In this document: positions 47,185 through 57,184 of the stretch, piece after piece
Position numbering within the stretch: position 1 is the first letter of the stretch
Layout: every line of letters begins with the position of its first letter
DNA from: an uncultured Anaerolineae bacterium
Lineage (GTDB): Bacteria > Chloroflexota > Anaerolineae > Aggregatilineales > UBA2796
Direction: 5' to 3'
DNA length: 64,000 nucleotides
Assembly (NCBI GenBank): GCA_938005675.1
Contig: CALKXH010000093.1
Location: 1-64,000, forward strand
Made by a program: the position numbers and the translations under genes
Notes under the pieces: generated by a model
Databases searched by the model: none
Seen by the model: only the letters and a program-made list of their open reading frames with translations
What the model was told of the DNA's origin: nothing

Positions 47185-47910
47185 ATGAGAAAACTTCCCA
47201 GCGGCGCTCTGCTGCTTGTCACGCTCGCCCTTGTGATGGCGGTCGGGTGCGGCTTGCCGCCCATGCAACTGGTCGTCATCATCTCGCCCACGCCCGACCC
47301 GAACACCATCATCATCACCGTCACGCCGCCCGAAACCGACCTCGCCCCGCCACCCGCCGACGTCGCGCCGATCCCTACCGCCACTCAGCCGCCGAACGTC
47401 GCCCAGCCCGTCGAGTCGCCCAACCCGACCCCCACGCCGACCCTGAGCGCCTTCCCCACTGAGACGCGCGCTCAGCTCTTCATCGCCCAGCAGGACTTCC
47501 AGAACGGCTATATGTTCTGGATCAGCACGCGCAAGGTCATTTGGGTCTTGATCAACACGCCGGGCAACCCTAACACGGGCGAGTGGCGCATTTACCCGGA
47601 TACCTATACAGAGGGCGAGCCAGAGTTCGATCCGAGCCTGATCCCGCCTAGCGAGAACCTCTTCCAGCCCCGACGCGGCTTCGGCAAGCTGTGGCGCACC
47701 ACAGCGGGCTTGCGCGAGGCGCTCGGCTGGGCGACCACGCCCGAATTCGCCCTGAACACCTCCTACGTCTATCAGCCGGGCGGCTTCATCGACGCTCAGG
47801 GCAATTGGGTGCCCGGTCCGGGCAAGCACTTCATCACCACGCTCGGTCGCCAGACCTTCGCCCTGATCGAGAGCGCCGAGGGCTTCGGGCGCTGGGAGCG
47901 CGTCGGCTAA
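47185..47910 (+). CDS. Hypothetical lipoprotein
   Basis: Lipobox MAVGC; Pro/Thr-rich linker; globular C-term RRGFGKLWRTTAGLREALGWAT. Confidence 0.7.
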   Translation: MRKLPSGALLLVTLALVMAVGCGLPPMQLVVIISPTPDPNTIIITVTPPETDLAPPPADVAPIPTATQPPNVAQPVESPNPTPTPTLSAFPTETRAQLFIAQQDFQNGYMFWISTRKVIWVLINTPGNPNTGEWRIYPDTYTEGEPEFDPSLIPPSENLFQPRRGFGKLWRTTAGLREALGWATTPEFALNTSYVYQPGGFIDAQGNWVPGPGKHFITTLGRQTFALIESAEGFGRWERVG

Positions 47911-49088
47911 CGCGGCGCGACGGCGGGCTGCGGGCGCGGAAAGACGGCGTAGCGCAGCCCCGCCCTACCTTGTGAGTCCTGTGCCAGCCACGCTAAGTGC
48001 AGCGCGTTGTTGGCGCTGAGCGCCGCCGCCACGTCGCCGCTCAAAATTTCGCCCCGCGCCGCCCCTTCGAACTCCCGCAGGCGAAAAACGCCCTGCCCCG
48101 TCAGCGCCCCGAAGACGATCCGCCCGCCCGCGCGGCTGCCGACCAGCGTCGGCGCGCCGCCTTGCGCCGCATCGGCAAAGGGCAGGTTGATCGCGCGCAG
48201 ATCGGCGGGCAGGGCGCTCAAATCGAGGGCGCGGCTCTCCAGAGGCGCCTCCAGCGGGAACGATAAGCCCGCCAAGCGCGCCGATTCGCCCCTAGCGCTC
48301 ACGCTCACCACGTTCCAGAGCGCGTACAGCCGTTCCGAGTCGGCAGCCGCGCCCAGCGACTCGACGTACTCGCCCTCGGCGAGGCGCAACACAGCCAGCA
48401 GAGTCGGGGCGGGCGGGCGTGGCGCGCTCTGATCGAGCAAGGCGAGGTCGAAGGAGGCGTAGAGCAGCTGCCATAGCGCGCCGTCGGCGGGCGAAAGCCA
48501 CAGCAGGTGCAGCCTATCGCGCCCGTCGAGGGCTGCCGCCGCCCTGTGCGCCCGCTCAGCCATCGCCAACTTGCCGTAGGGACGCCCTAGCCGATCCAGC
48601 ACGTGGATCGCGAGCGCGCCCTCGTGCAGGCTGAGCGCCACAACGCCGCCGATGGGCGTCGGCAGAGCTGTGTAGCGCTGCGCCGCCCCGATCTCAAAGG
48701 GCGCGCGGCGCAAGTTGCCGTCCGCCTCAAATACGGCGACCTGCAAACTCGGCGCGCCGCCCGCTGAGCGCTCCAGCCACAATAGGGCGAGGCGGCGCTC
48801 CGCCAAAGGCAGCAAGCGCAGGTCGCTCGGCGCCCCGCTGATCGGGAAGCGCCACGTCTGCCCCGTCCTGAGGCGCTTGAGGTGCAAGTCCGGCGCGATC
48901 AGGTCGCCGCTCCAAGCCAGCCACACCTCTTGCGAGGTCGCCAGCAGCGCTATGCCGCTCTGCGCGGCGACCTGATCGGCGAGGCGCTGTGCGCCACCCG
49001 ACTCCGCGCTCGCACAGCCCGCTAAGAGCAAGGCGCATAACGCCGCAAGGCGCACAGAGATTAGAGCTGCAGAAAAAATGTTGCTCAC
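47907..49088 (-). CDS. Hypothetical lipoprotein (possible beta-propeller)
   Basis: Lipobox LLLAGC; repeated RLHLLWLS / LHLAWLAQD-type blades. Confidence 0.6.
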   Translation of the reverse strand: MSNIFSAALISVRLAALCALLLAGCASAESGGAQRLADQVAAQSGIALLATSQEVWLAWSGDLIAPDLHLKRLRTGQTWRFPISGAPSDLRLLPLAERRLALLWLERSAGGAPSLQVAVFEADGNLRRAPFEIGAAQRYTALPTPIGGVVALSLHEGALAIHVLDRLGRPYGKLAMAERAHRAAAALDGRDRLHLLWLSPADGALWQLLYASFDLALLDQSAPRPPAPTLLAVLRLAEGEYVESLGAAADSERLYALWNVVSVSARGESARLAGLSFPLEAPLESRALDLSALPADLRAINLPFADAAQGGAPTLVGSRAGGRIVFGALTGQGVFRLREFEGAARGEILSGDVAAALSANNALHLAWLAQDSQGRAGLRYAVFPRPQPAVAPR

Positions 49089-49156
49089 GGGTTGCTTTTT
49101 GATATGATTCTCAAGGTTTTTGAGAGCACACCTCGCACGAGTCGTCCTTGAGAGCT

Positions 49157-49600
49157 ATGGCACAGACACCCAACGCAGCCTCTGAGCGCGATACTACCCG
49201 TCTCAGCGAAGATACGCCCACACTCCCGCCCAGTGCACCTCCTCACAGCGCGGCGCACAGCGCGATCTGGCAGCTCAGCCTGCTGCTACAAGACGAGCGC
49301 GACGTGCTGCTGAACCTGACCGACCGCGCCATCATCGGGCGCGCCGACGAAGCCGATGGCTTCATCCCTGAGATCGACCTCGCGCCCTTTCACGGGCGCG
49401 ATAAGGGCGTGTCGCGTCGGCACGCTGAGTTTATCCTGCGCGAGGGTCAGTTGCACCTGCGCGACTTGGGCAGCACCAACGGCACGCGCCTGAACGGTCA
49501 GCCTCTGCAGCCCAATCGCTTGTATTGCCTGCGCGAGGGCGATCTGTTGCAGCTGGGCAATATCTACTTGCGCGTCAAGCTGAGTCAGCCTTCTCAATGA
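49157..49600 (+). CDS. FHA domain protein
   Basis: IIGRADE...[36 protein letters not shown]. Confidence 0.93.
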   Translation: MAQTPNAASERDTTRLSEDTPTLPPSAPPHSAAHSAIWQLSLLLQDERDVLLNLTDRAIIGRADEADGFIPEIDLAPFHGRDKGVSRRHAEFILREGQLHLRDLGSTNGTRLNGQPLQPNRLYCLREGDLLQLGNIYLRVKLSQPSQ

Positions 49601-50675
49601 TGCCGCCGCCCAAGCACAGCTCGCCCTGATAGAAGACCGCCGCCTGTCCGGGCGTGATATCGCGCAGCGGCGCCTCAAAATCCACTTGAGCGCGCCCATC
49701 GGGCAGGGGCGTGATCAAGGCGGGGACGGGCGATGCCTTGTAGCGAATCTTGACCTCCGCCCGAATCGGCGCGGTCGGCGGTGCGCCGCTGATCCAGTTG
49801 ACGCGCCGCGCTGTGAGTCGCGCGCTGCCCAGCTCGTCTTTCGTGCCGACGATCAGGGCGTTGTTGGCGGTATCCAGCGCGATCACGTAGAGCGGCTCGC
49901 CGCCGACGATGCCCAAGCCCTTGCGCTGACCGATGGTGTAGTTCGGCAAGCCGGTGTGCCTGCCCAGCACGCGCCCGTCGCGCGTCCTGATCTCGCCCTC
50001 GCGGCTGATCGGCGCGCCCAACAGCGCCGCGCTATGCTCGCGCAGGAAGCGCCGATAGTCGCCATCGGCAAGGAAGCACAAATCCTGACTCTCGCCCTTG
50101 GATGCCACCTCCAGACCGAGTTCAGCGGCGATCTGGCGCACGCGCGCCTTGTGCAGCTCGCCAATCGGGAACAAGACGCGCGCCAGCTGCGCCTGCCCTA
50201 GCACGCTCAGCACGTAGCTTTGATCCTTGCCCTCATCGACGCCCTTGAGCAGCTGATACGTCCCGTCGGGCGCTTGACGCACGCGCGCGTAATGCCCGGT
50301 GACGAGGTAATCGGCTTCTAGCGAGAGGGCGTGGTTGAGCAGCCACTCAAAGCGGATGTGCCGATTGCACTCCAAGCAGGGATTGGGCGTCACGCCTTGA
50401 GCGTAGCCCTCGACGAAGAACTGCACGATCTGGCGCTTGAAGACGGCTTGCGTATCCAGCACATAGAAAGGGATGCCCAGCTTGCGCGCCACCCTGCCGG
50501 CGTCGGTCATCTGATCGGGCGTGCAGCAGCGATTGTAGCCGTGCGCGCCCGCGCCATCCTCCGCCCACAGCCGCATCATGATGCCGATGGTCTCGTAGCC
50601 TGCCTGCACCATCAGCGCCGCCGCCACCGAGCTATCCACGCCGCCGCTCATGGCGACGACCACTCGCTTCGTCAT
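49575..50675 (-). CDS. mnmA: tRNA-specific 2-thiouridylase
   Basis: [56 protein letters not shown]. Confidence 0.97.
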   Translation of the reverse strand: MTKRVVVAMSGGVDSSVAAALMVQAGYETIGIMMRLWAEDGAGAHGYNRCCTPDQMTDAGRVARKLGIPFYVLDTQAVFKRQIVQFFVEGYAQGVTPNPCLECNRHIRFEWLLNHALSLEADYLVTGHYARVRQAPDGTYQLLKGVDEGKDQSYVLSVLGQAQLARVLFPIGELHKARVRQIAAELGLEVASKGESQDLCFLADGDYRRFLREHSAALLGAPISREGEIRTRDGRVLGRHTGLPNYTIGQRKGLGIVGGEPLYVIALDTANNALIVGTKDELGSARLTARRVNWISGAPPTAPIRAEVKIRYKASPVPALITPLPDGRAQVDFEAPLRDITPGQAAVFYQGELCLGGGIIEKADSA

Positions 50676-50769
50676 GCCCTCACCTATGCTCGCCGCGAAA
50701 TTTTCTGAATTTTACCATAAAAATTGCCGCGCAGGGATGCTCGCTTTGCGCGCCGAAAGTTCGTGCGCG

Positions 50770-50818
50770 AAAAATCTCCGCCGCGCGCAACAATTCGGCG
50801 AGATGGTCGCGGCGGAGA
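50770..50818 (-). terminator. Second minus-strand terminator-like hairpin
   Basis: TCTCCGCCGCG...CGCGGCGGAGA, 11 bp stem with 22 nt loop, followed on minus strand by TTTTT. Confidence 0.45.
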
Positions 50819-50874
50819 GCGCGCCGCTGCCCGTCCTGCCCCAAAGCGCCTCTGAGGCGGCGAGTCTCGCGCCA

Positions 50875-50909
50875 AAAAAGCTTCCGCCCCTCGTTTCAAG
50901 GGGCGGAAG
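50875..50909 (-). terminator. Intrinsic terminator of GH1 gene/operon
   Basis: CTTCCGCCCCT-tgaaacg-AGGGGCGGAAG then CTTTTTT on minus strand. Confidence 0.88.
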
Positions 50910-50923
50910 GTCTTGTAGGAGGC

Positions 50924-52261
50924 TCAGTTCAGCGCGCCGTCCTGAATGACGTGCTTCAGGTAGAGCGCGCTGCGCTTGAGCGTCCGCCGCTGCGTGTTGA
51001 AGTCCACGTGCACGATGCCGAAGCGCTTGGTGTAGCCCTCCGCCCACTCGAAGTTATCCAGCAGCGACCACACGAAGTAGCCCTTGAGCGGCACGCCCTG
51101 CTCAAGCGCCTCCGCCGCCGCTCGGAAGTGATCGCGCAAGTAGGCAACGCGCTGTGGGTCTTCGAGCAGCTCGCCCTCCACGCACTCAGGCTCCGGGAAC
51201 GCCGCGCCGTTCTCGGTGATGTAGATGGCGGGCGGGGCGTAGTCCCGCTGCACGCGCAGGAGCAGTTCGCGCAGCCCTTGCGGATAGATTTCCCAGTTCA
51301 TGTCGGTCACGGGCGCGCCCTCAGGCAAGACCGTCCCGAAGCCTTGCGGACTGTGCGGGTCGTGGCGGACGATCAGGCGCGTGTAGTAGTTCACGCCCAA
51401 GAAGTCCAGCGGCTGCGCAGCGAGGCGCACCGCCTCCAGATCGAGTCCGTCGAGGCTGCCGCGCGGGCTCAGCGCGGCGACCACATCGGCGGGATACTGC
51501 CCTTTGAAGATCGGATCGAGGAACCAGCGATTCTGCAATCCGTCGAAGAGCTGCGCAGCTTGGGCATCCAGCGGGCTATCGCTGAGCGGCTGGACGGGCG
51601 AGAGGTTCAGGGTGATGCCCAGCTGCGCTTGCGGCAGCAGCTCCCGCAGGACTTGTACGGCGCGTCCGTGCGCGAGGTGGGTGTGATGGGCGGCGCGGAA
51701 AGCGGCGCGTTCATCGCGGATGCCGGGCGCGTGAATGCCCCAATGGTAGCCCAAGAACGCCACGCACCACGGCTCGTTGAGCGTGATCCAATGCTTCAAA
51801 CGGTCGCCGTAGTGCTTGGCGGCGAGGGCGGCGTACTCAGCGAACCAGTCAGGCATCTCGGCGCTCGTCCAGCCGCCGCGATCCTCAAGGCGTTGAGGCA
51901 AGTCCCAGTGGTAGAGCGTGGCGAAGGGCGTGATGCCCGCCTCCAGCAGCTTATCGATCAGGCGGTTGTAGAAGTCGATGCCTGCCTGATTGGGCGCGCC
52001 CGTGCCTTCGGGCAGCAAGCGCGCCCACGCGATGGAGAAGCGATAGGCGCGCAAGCCGATCTGCCCCATCAGCGCCACGTCTTCGGCGTAGCGATGGTAG
52101 TGATCGCAGGCGACGTCGCCCGTGTGACCATGCTTGACCTTGCCCTCCGTGTGCGAGAAGCGCGTCCAGATGCACTCGCCGCGCCCATCTTCGCGGGCTG
52201 CGCCCTCGATTTGATAGCTGGCAGTTGCCGCGCCCCACACAAAGTCCGTCGGAAAGTTCAT
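50924..52261 (-). CDS. Glycoside hydrolase family 1 beta-glucosidase
   Basis: FVWGAATASYQIEGAAREDGRG; HWITLNEPWC; IYITENGAAF; ATG at 52261. Confidence 0.97.
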   Translation of the reverse strand: MNFPTDFVWGAATASYQIEGAAREDGRGECIWTRFSHTEGKVKHGHTGDVACDHYHRYAEDVALMGQIGLRAYRFSIAWARLLPEGTGAPNQAGIDFYNRLIDKLLEAGITPFATLYHWDLPQRLEDRGGWTSAEMPDWFAEYAALAAKHYGDRLKHWITLNEPWCVAFLGYHWGIHAPGIRDERAAFRAAHHTHLAHGRAVQVLRELLPQAQLGITLNLSPVQPLSDSPLDAQAAQLFDGLQNRWFLDPIFKGQYPADVVAALSPRGSLDGLDLEAVRLAAQPLDFLGVNYYTRLIVRHDPHSPQGFGTVLPEGAPVTDMNWEIYPQGLRELLLRVQRDYAPPAIYITENGAAFPEPECVEGELLEDPQRVAYLRDHFRAAAEALEQGVPLKGYFVWSLLDNFEWAEGYTKRFGIVHVDFNTQRRTLKRSALYLKHVIQDGALN

Positions 52262-52278
52262 AGAGTGCCTCGTCTCTT

Positions 52279-53559
52279 TCACGGGCGACAGTTCGTCTCA
52301 AGCTGGTAGAGTGTGACCGAGTAGGCGGGCAAGACCAAACGCGGCGCGTCGCTCTCAAGGGCGATGGACTCCGCTTTGTGCTGCTGATCGAGCCGCCACG
52401 CCGCCTTGATCGGGCAAGCGGGCGCGCCATCGACCTCCAGCTTGGCAGTCCGCTCCTCCTCAAAGGGGTTGACGACCACGACCGTCAACTCGCCCGCCTC
52501 GTTCAGCGCCGCCGCCACCGTCAACTTCGAGTCGGAGCTCTGCGAGGGCAGCAGAGTCTTGCCGAAACGCTTGTAGAGCGGATAGACGTAGAAGGTCGGG
52601 CGGGCTTGGTAGCGGTCGAACAAGCCGAAGTCGGTGCCGCCGTAGCTCGCCAGCATGAAGTACGCCACGATCTCAACTTGGTAGTTGATCAGGCGCGTCA
52701 GCACGTCCGCCCACCAGATGGCGTGGAAGAACGAGTCGGGCGTCGCCTCGCCGCCCAGCGTCTTGCTCCAATGCGAGCTGACCTCTAGGATGCCAATCGG
52801 ATAGTCGCGCCCGGTCGCCTCGCGGATGACCTTGCGCAGGTCGGTGATGATGAAATCCCACTGCTGGGCGGTCTCGCGCAGCTGAGGGATGGTGGTGGCG
52901 GGCGCGTTGAAGACGGTCGGCAGCGGATAGCGATGGATCGAGACGACGTTGACCAGATCGCCGTTCTCGCGCATGAAGATGCGAATCCACTCGCGCAGCG
53001 GCGCGTGATAGTCGGTTGGGTTGGGCGGATACTGGCTGATGTCCGGTCCGACCAGCAGGATGTTCGGATCGACCTCGCGCATGGCGAGCGCGAAAGCGCG
53101 CCAATCTTTGGCGAACTGGCTCGCCGAATAGTTCTTGTAGAGGTTCGGCTCGTTGCCGATGCTCCAGTAGCGCACGCCGTAGCCCTGCTCGAGGTTGACG
53201 TACCGCACGATAGACGCCGCGCGCTCCGGCGTGCCGCCCTCAAGCCGCACGTGGATGAGCGGCTCGGCGTTCAGGCGGCGCGCAAACTTGATGAACGGAT
53301 CGATGTGATAGGGCTGCAAGTCGTTCTGATCGCCCCACGCCCCGCCCGGAAAGCGCAAGAAGGTGATGCCGCTCTCAGCTGCTTGCTCCCACAAGCCAAC
53401 CGGCAACACCGCCCACGGTCCGTAGTTGGCGCCGAAGACGTATGGGCTGATCGCGCCCAACGGCTCAGTTTTGACGCTAATGGTTGCCTCAGCAGCGTGC
53501 GTGCCGCCGAAAGCGCCGAGCAGCGCGAAAAGGCACAGGAAAACTAGCCAACGACGCAT
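52279..53559 (-). CDS. Secreted clan GH-A-like glycoside hydrolase (GH39/44/51-like; family uncertain)
   Basis: Signal peptide; ISPYVFGANYGPW; FLRFPGGAWGDQND; VRYWSIGNEPNLYKN. Confidence 0.7.
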   Translation of the reverse strand: MRRWLVFLCLFALLGAFGGTHAAEATISVKTEPLGAISPYVFGANYGPWAVLPVGLWEQAAESGITFLRFPGGAWGDQNDLQPYHIDPFIKFARRLNAEPLIHVRLEGGTPERAASIVRYVNLEQGYGVRYWSIGNEPNLYKNYSASQFAKDWRAFALAMREVDPNILLVGPDISQYPPNPTDYHAPLREWIRIFMRENGDLVNVVSIHRYPLPTVFNAPATTIPQLRETAQQWDFIITDLRKVIREATGRDYPIGILEVSSHWSKTLGGEATPDSFFHAIWWADVLTRLINYQVEIVAYFMLASYGGTDFGLFDRYQARPTFYVYPLYKRFGKTLLPSQSSDSKLTVAAALNEAGELTVVVVNPFEEERTAKLEVDGAPACPIKAAWRLDQQHKAESIALESDAPRLVLPAYSVTLYQLETNCRP

Positions 53560-53563
53560 GGTC

Positions 53564-54658
53564 TCACTTCTCCACACCGGTGATGACGACGCCGCGCATG
53601 AAGAAGCGCTGCGCCAAGATGAACAGGAAGATCGGCAAGAGCATTGCCATCAGCGAGGTCGCCTGCACCAGCTCGGGGCGCGGCGCGTAACGGAAGTTGA
53701 ACAGCTGCACGCCGACCGAGATCGGCTGCAACTCAGGCTGACCGAGCAGATAGATCAGCGGACCGAAGTAATCGTTCCACGCCCACACGAAGTGGAACAA
53801 GCCGACCGTGATGATCGCCGCCCACGACTGCGGGATGATGATGTGCGTGAGGATGCGGAACGGACCGGCGCCGTCGATCATCGCCGCCTCGTCCAGCTCG
53901 CGCGGCAAGGTCAGGAAGAATTGCCGCAGCAAGAAGACGTTATAAGCGTTGGCGAAGAAATGCGGCACGATCAGCGGCAACCACGTCCCCGTCCAGCCGA
54001 TGGACGAGAAGAAGGCGTAGGTCGGGATGAGCGTGACCTGACCGGGCAGGATGATCGTGCCGATCAGCACGATGAAGAGCCAGTTCTTGCCCGGAATCGG
54101 GAAGCGCGCGAAGGCATAAGCGACCGAGATCGACGAGAGCAGCGTGCCGATCATGCCCACGAAGGCGATCACGAACGTATTGCGGAAAAGCAACGGGAAG
54201 TTGATCATCTGCCACGCCTCGGGGAAGTTCTCCCAGCGGGCGTAGAACTCGTAAGCGGGCTTCAGAGCGCGCCAGTTGCCCTCCCACGCGATCGGCTCGG
54301 CGTCGGGATTGTTCGGATCGATGAAGACCACGCTGGTGCGGCGCTTGGTCAGAGCTGCCAATTGACGCACCTCGCCATCGATAGGCACCTCGAAGACCTC
54401 AAGGCGCTGCGTGCGCTGCCCGTCGTTGTAGTCGTAAAACATCTGCTTCATCGGCAGGATCGGCGAGTCCGGTCCGCCCGCCAGCGACTCCTGATCGCGC
54501 AGGGCGACGGTCATCATGTTGCCGAAGGGCAGCAGATAGACGAAGGCGATCAGCGAGGTGAAGAGCACCACCAGCGAGGTCGCCGTGAACTTCCTGAGCT
54601 GCTTGACAAAATAGGGCGAAAGGGCGACCGACGGATGCGGTTGCGAGAGCGTAGCCAT
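53564..54658 (-). CDS. Carbohydrate ABC transporter permease (MalG-like)
   Basis: FRNTFVIAFVGMIGTLLSSISVAYAFARFPIPGKN; EAAMIDGAGPFRILTHIIIPQSWAAI. Confidence 0.93.
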   Translation of the reverse strand: MATLSQPHPSVALSPYFVKQLRKFTATSLVVLFTSLIAFVYLLPFGNMMTVALRDQESLAGGPDSPILPMKQMFYDYNDGQRTQRLEVFEVPIDGEVRQLAALTKRRTSVVFIDPNNPDAEPIAWEGNWRALKPAYEFYARWENFPEAWQMINFPLLFRNTFVIAFVGMIGTLLSSISVAYAFARFPIPGKNWLFIVLIGTIILPGQVTLIPTYAFFSSIGWTGTWLPLIVPHFFANAYNVFLLRQFFLTLPRELDEAAMIDGAGPFRILTHIIIPQSWAAIITVGLFHFVWAWNDYFGPLIYLLGQPELQPISVGVQLFNFRYAPRPELVQATSLMAMLLPIFLFILAQRFFMRGVVITGVEK

Positions 54659-54659
54659 C

Positions 54660-55619
54660 TCACTCGCCTCCTGCGTAGTAAACCCAACGCCGCGACGTCG
54701 TGAACAGGATCACGGTCAGCCCGATGGCGATCAAGAAGATGAACCACGCCATCGTCGCGCCGTAGCCCATGTCCTGAAAGAGGAACGCCGTGCGGTACAG
54801 ATGCATGTTGAAGAAATACGCGGCGCCGTTCGGATTGCCCGTGCCGCGCGTCAGGACGTAAGGCACCACGAAGAACTGCAGCAAGCCGATCACGCTGAGG
54901 ATCAGGTTGTAGAAAATGACCGGCGAGATCATCGGCAAGGTGACCTTGAAAAAGGCGGTCACGGCGTCGGCGCCATCAACTTTGGCGGCGTCGTACAGCT
55001 CTTGCGGCACGCCCTGCAGCGTGGCGAGCGTGATCAGCATGGCGTTGCCCACGCCCCACACGCCCATCAAGACCATCGCCGGGGCGATCCAGAACTCGTG
55101 TCCGAGCCAGTTGGGCGGCTCGACGACGCCCATCAAGCGCAGCAAGCGATTCAGCCAGCCGGTCTGCCCGTTCAGGAACGCCTGCCAAATGAAGATGCCC
55201 GAAATGGCTGGCACCATGTACGGCAAGTAGAACAGCAGGCGGAAAAACGGCTTGCCTATCAGATATTTCGAGTTCAGCAGCGAAGCCAGCAGCACCGGTA
55301 AGGCAATCGCCACTGGCAGCGAGAGGATGGCGAAGCCGAAAGTGACGCGCAGCGCGTTGATCGCCAACGGATCGTTGAAGAGCTTGATCCAGTTGTTCAG
55401 CCCGACGAACTTGATCTCGTTAGGGCGCGTCAAGTAGAAGTCGGTGAAGCTGAAGATCAGCGAGGCGACAATCGGCACGAAGGTGAAGATAAAGAAGCCG
55501 ATCAGCCACGGCGAGAGGAATATCCAGCCCCAGCGCTTTTGCTGTTCGTAGATGCTCACCTCCCGACGCGGACGGGCTATGGCGCGTTCGGCGCGGAGCG
55601 GTGTTGGCACGCTCGTCAT
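54660..55619 (-). CDS. Carbohydrate ABC transporter permease (MalF-like)
   Basis: FLSPWLIGFFIFTFVPIVASLIFSFTDF; LYDAAKVDGADAVTAFFKVTLPMISPVIFYNLI. Confidence 0.93.
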   Translation of the reverse strand: MTSVPTPLRAERAIARPRREVSIYEQQKRWGWIFLSPWLIGFFIFTFVPIVASLIFSFTDFYLTRPNEIKFVGLNNWIKLFNDPLAINALRVTFGFAILSLPVAIALPVLLASLLNSKYLIGKPFFRLLFYLPYMVPAISGIFIWQAFLNGQTGWLNRLLRLMGVVEPPNWLGHEFWIAPAMVLMGVWGVGNAMLITLATLQGVPQELYDAAKVDGADAVTAFFKVTLPMISPVIFYNLILSVIGLLQFFVVPYVLTRGTGNPNGAAYFFNMHLYRTAFLFQDMGYGATMAWFIFLIAIGLTVILFTTSRRWVYYAGGE

Positions 55620-55751
55620 AGGTGTATCTCCCTGTCTAGCGCTCAAAATTGCGAGAGGGGAAGGCAGGTGGATGAAGCTCACACCTGCCTTCTTGGGCAA
55701 CGCCCCTCGTCTGCGCGCCGACCCAGCCTCACAGACGAGCGGGCAGCGCCC

Positions 55752-57122
55752 CTAGCGCAGAGCTTCTGCGACGATAGCTTGCAGGTCAGCCTCGAGCTTG
55801 TTGATCTCCGCCTCCAAGTCCATCGTCTTGCCGGTATCGCCGTAGAGCTGGCTGCGGAAATCGGCGAAGCGCTGGATGCCCTTCGGGAAGTTCGGGAAGA
55901 ACGACTCGTGATGCGGCGAAGCAGCGTACTCAAGGCTGGCTGGCACGATATCCCAGTTGGTCACCGACGGGAACGACTCCTGACGCAGCTTGGTGGCTGC
56001 CTCTTGCAGGTCGGGGCGGGCAGGGTAGCCGCCGTAGGTCAAGAGCAACTCAGGCGCAGCCTCGCCCAGCAGGTACATCAGCACTTTGAAGGCAGCGTCG
56101 GGATTCTTGCTGGCTTTGGTGATGCGGAAGGTGTCGGCGTCGGTCGGCACGTGGTACTGCCCCTTGTAGCTCGGCACGACCGCCAAGTCCCAGTTGGACT
56201 TCAGATCGCCGATGCAGCAGGTGTACCACAGCGGCACGCGGGCCATCGCCACGTTGCCGGAGGCGAAGGCGCTGGGCTGCAGCAGCTCGCTGCCTTCGTA
56301 GGTGGCGTTGGGGATGAAGTAGCGCTTCCACAAGCCGTCGTGCGTCCAGCGCAGCTGCTCGCGCCAGTAGTCGGGCAGGACGACCTTGCCCAGCTCAGCG
56401 TCGTAGACGGGATGCCCGCCGAAGGTGGTCAGCTCGGCGCGCAGCAACGCCCACTGCTGAATGAAGCCGAATTGCCGAATCTGATTCGGGTCGAAGCCGG
56501 GATCGTTGGGCGTCAAGCCGTTGGCGTCGACGGTCAGCTCGACGGCGAGATCAGCCAGCGTCTCCCAGTTCCACTCGCGCTCTTCGCCGTTCAGCACGTA
56601 CGGCTCGTTGAAGTTGGCGGGCGGATAGGGCAGCTCAGCCTCATCGAACAGGTCTTTGTTGTAGAAGATCAGCGACGGGAAGACCGCGAAGGGGATGCCG
56701 ACCAAGCCCTCCTCGGTGCGGTACAGATTGACGAGGCTCTCCGGGAACTGAGTCAGGTCGTAGTTGTACTTCTCGACCAGCGGCTGCAGATCGAGCCAGG
56801 CATCGGCGAAGCTGTTGGCGCCGAGGAAGCCGACCGGTCCGACGATATCGGGCGCGTCGCCGGAGGCGATCAGCGTCGCGAGGACGTCATAAGCCGTCTC
56901 GAAGCTGGCGGCGATGTTGATCTTCAACTCGATCTCGTTCTGGCTGGCGTTGAACTTCTCCACCGCACGGTTCTGCACCTCAATTTGAGCGGGCTGCGAA
57001 CCCGTGCCGATGCCGACGAACCACGTCACGACGGTGCGGCTCTGTGCCTTGACGTTCGAGAGCGCCGGCACGAGCGCGATCACCGCCACAAGGAACAGGA
57101 TCAGTAGCGCTTTGCGAGACAT
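55752..57122 (-). CDS. Carbohydrate ABC transporter solute-binding protein
   Basis: Signal peptide MSRKALLILFLVAVIALVPALSNVKAQ; VTWFVGIGTGSQPAQIEVQNRAVEKFNASQNEIELKI. Confidence 0.9.
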   Translation of the reverse strand: MSRKALLILFLVAVIALVPALSNVKAQSRTVVTWFVGIGTGSQPAQIEVQNRAVEKFNASQNEIELKINIAASFETAYDVLATLIASGDAPDIVGPVGFLGANSFADAWLDLQPLVEKYNYDLTQFPESLVNLYRTEEGLVGIPFAVFPSLIFYNKDLFDEAELPYPPANFNEPYVLNGEEREWNWETLADLAVELTVDANGLTPNDPGFDPNQIRQFGFIQQWALLRAELTTFGGHPVYDAELGKVVLPDYWREQLRWTHDGLWKRYFIPNATYEGSELLQPSAFASGNVAMARVPLWYTCCIGDLKSNWDLAVVPSYKGQYHVPTDADTFRITKASKNPDAAFKVLMYLLGEAAPELLLTYGGYPARPDLQEAATKLRQESFPSVTNWDIVPASLEYAASPHHESFFPNFPKGIQRFADFRSQLYGDTGKTMDLEAEINKLEADLQAIVAEALR

Positions 57123-57184
57123 CGAAAACCTCCTAAAAGTGGCGTGTTCAAGCGAAAACACAGGACTGAATGCCAAAAGGGTGT

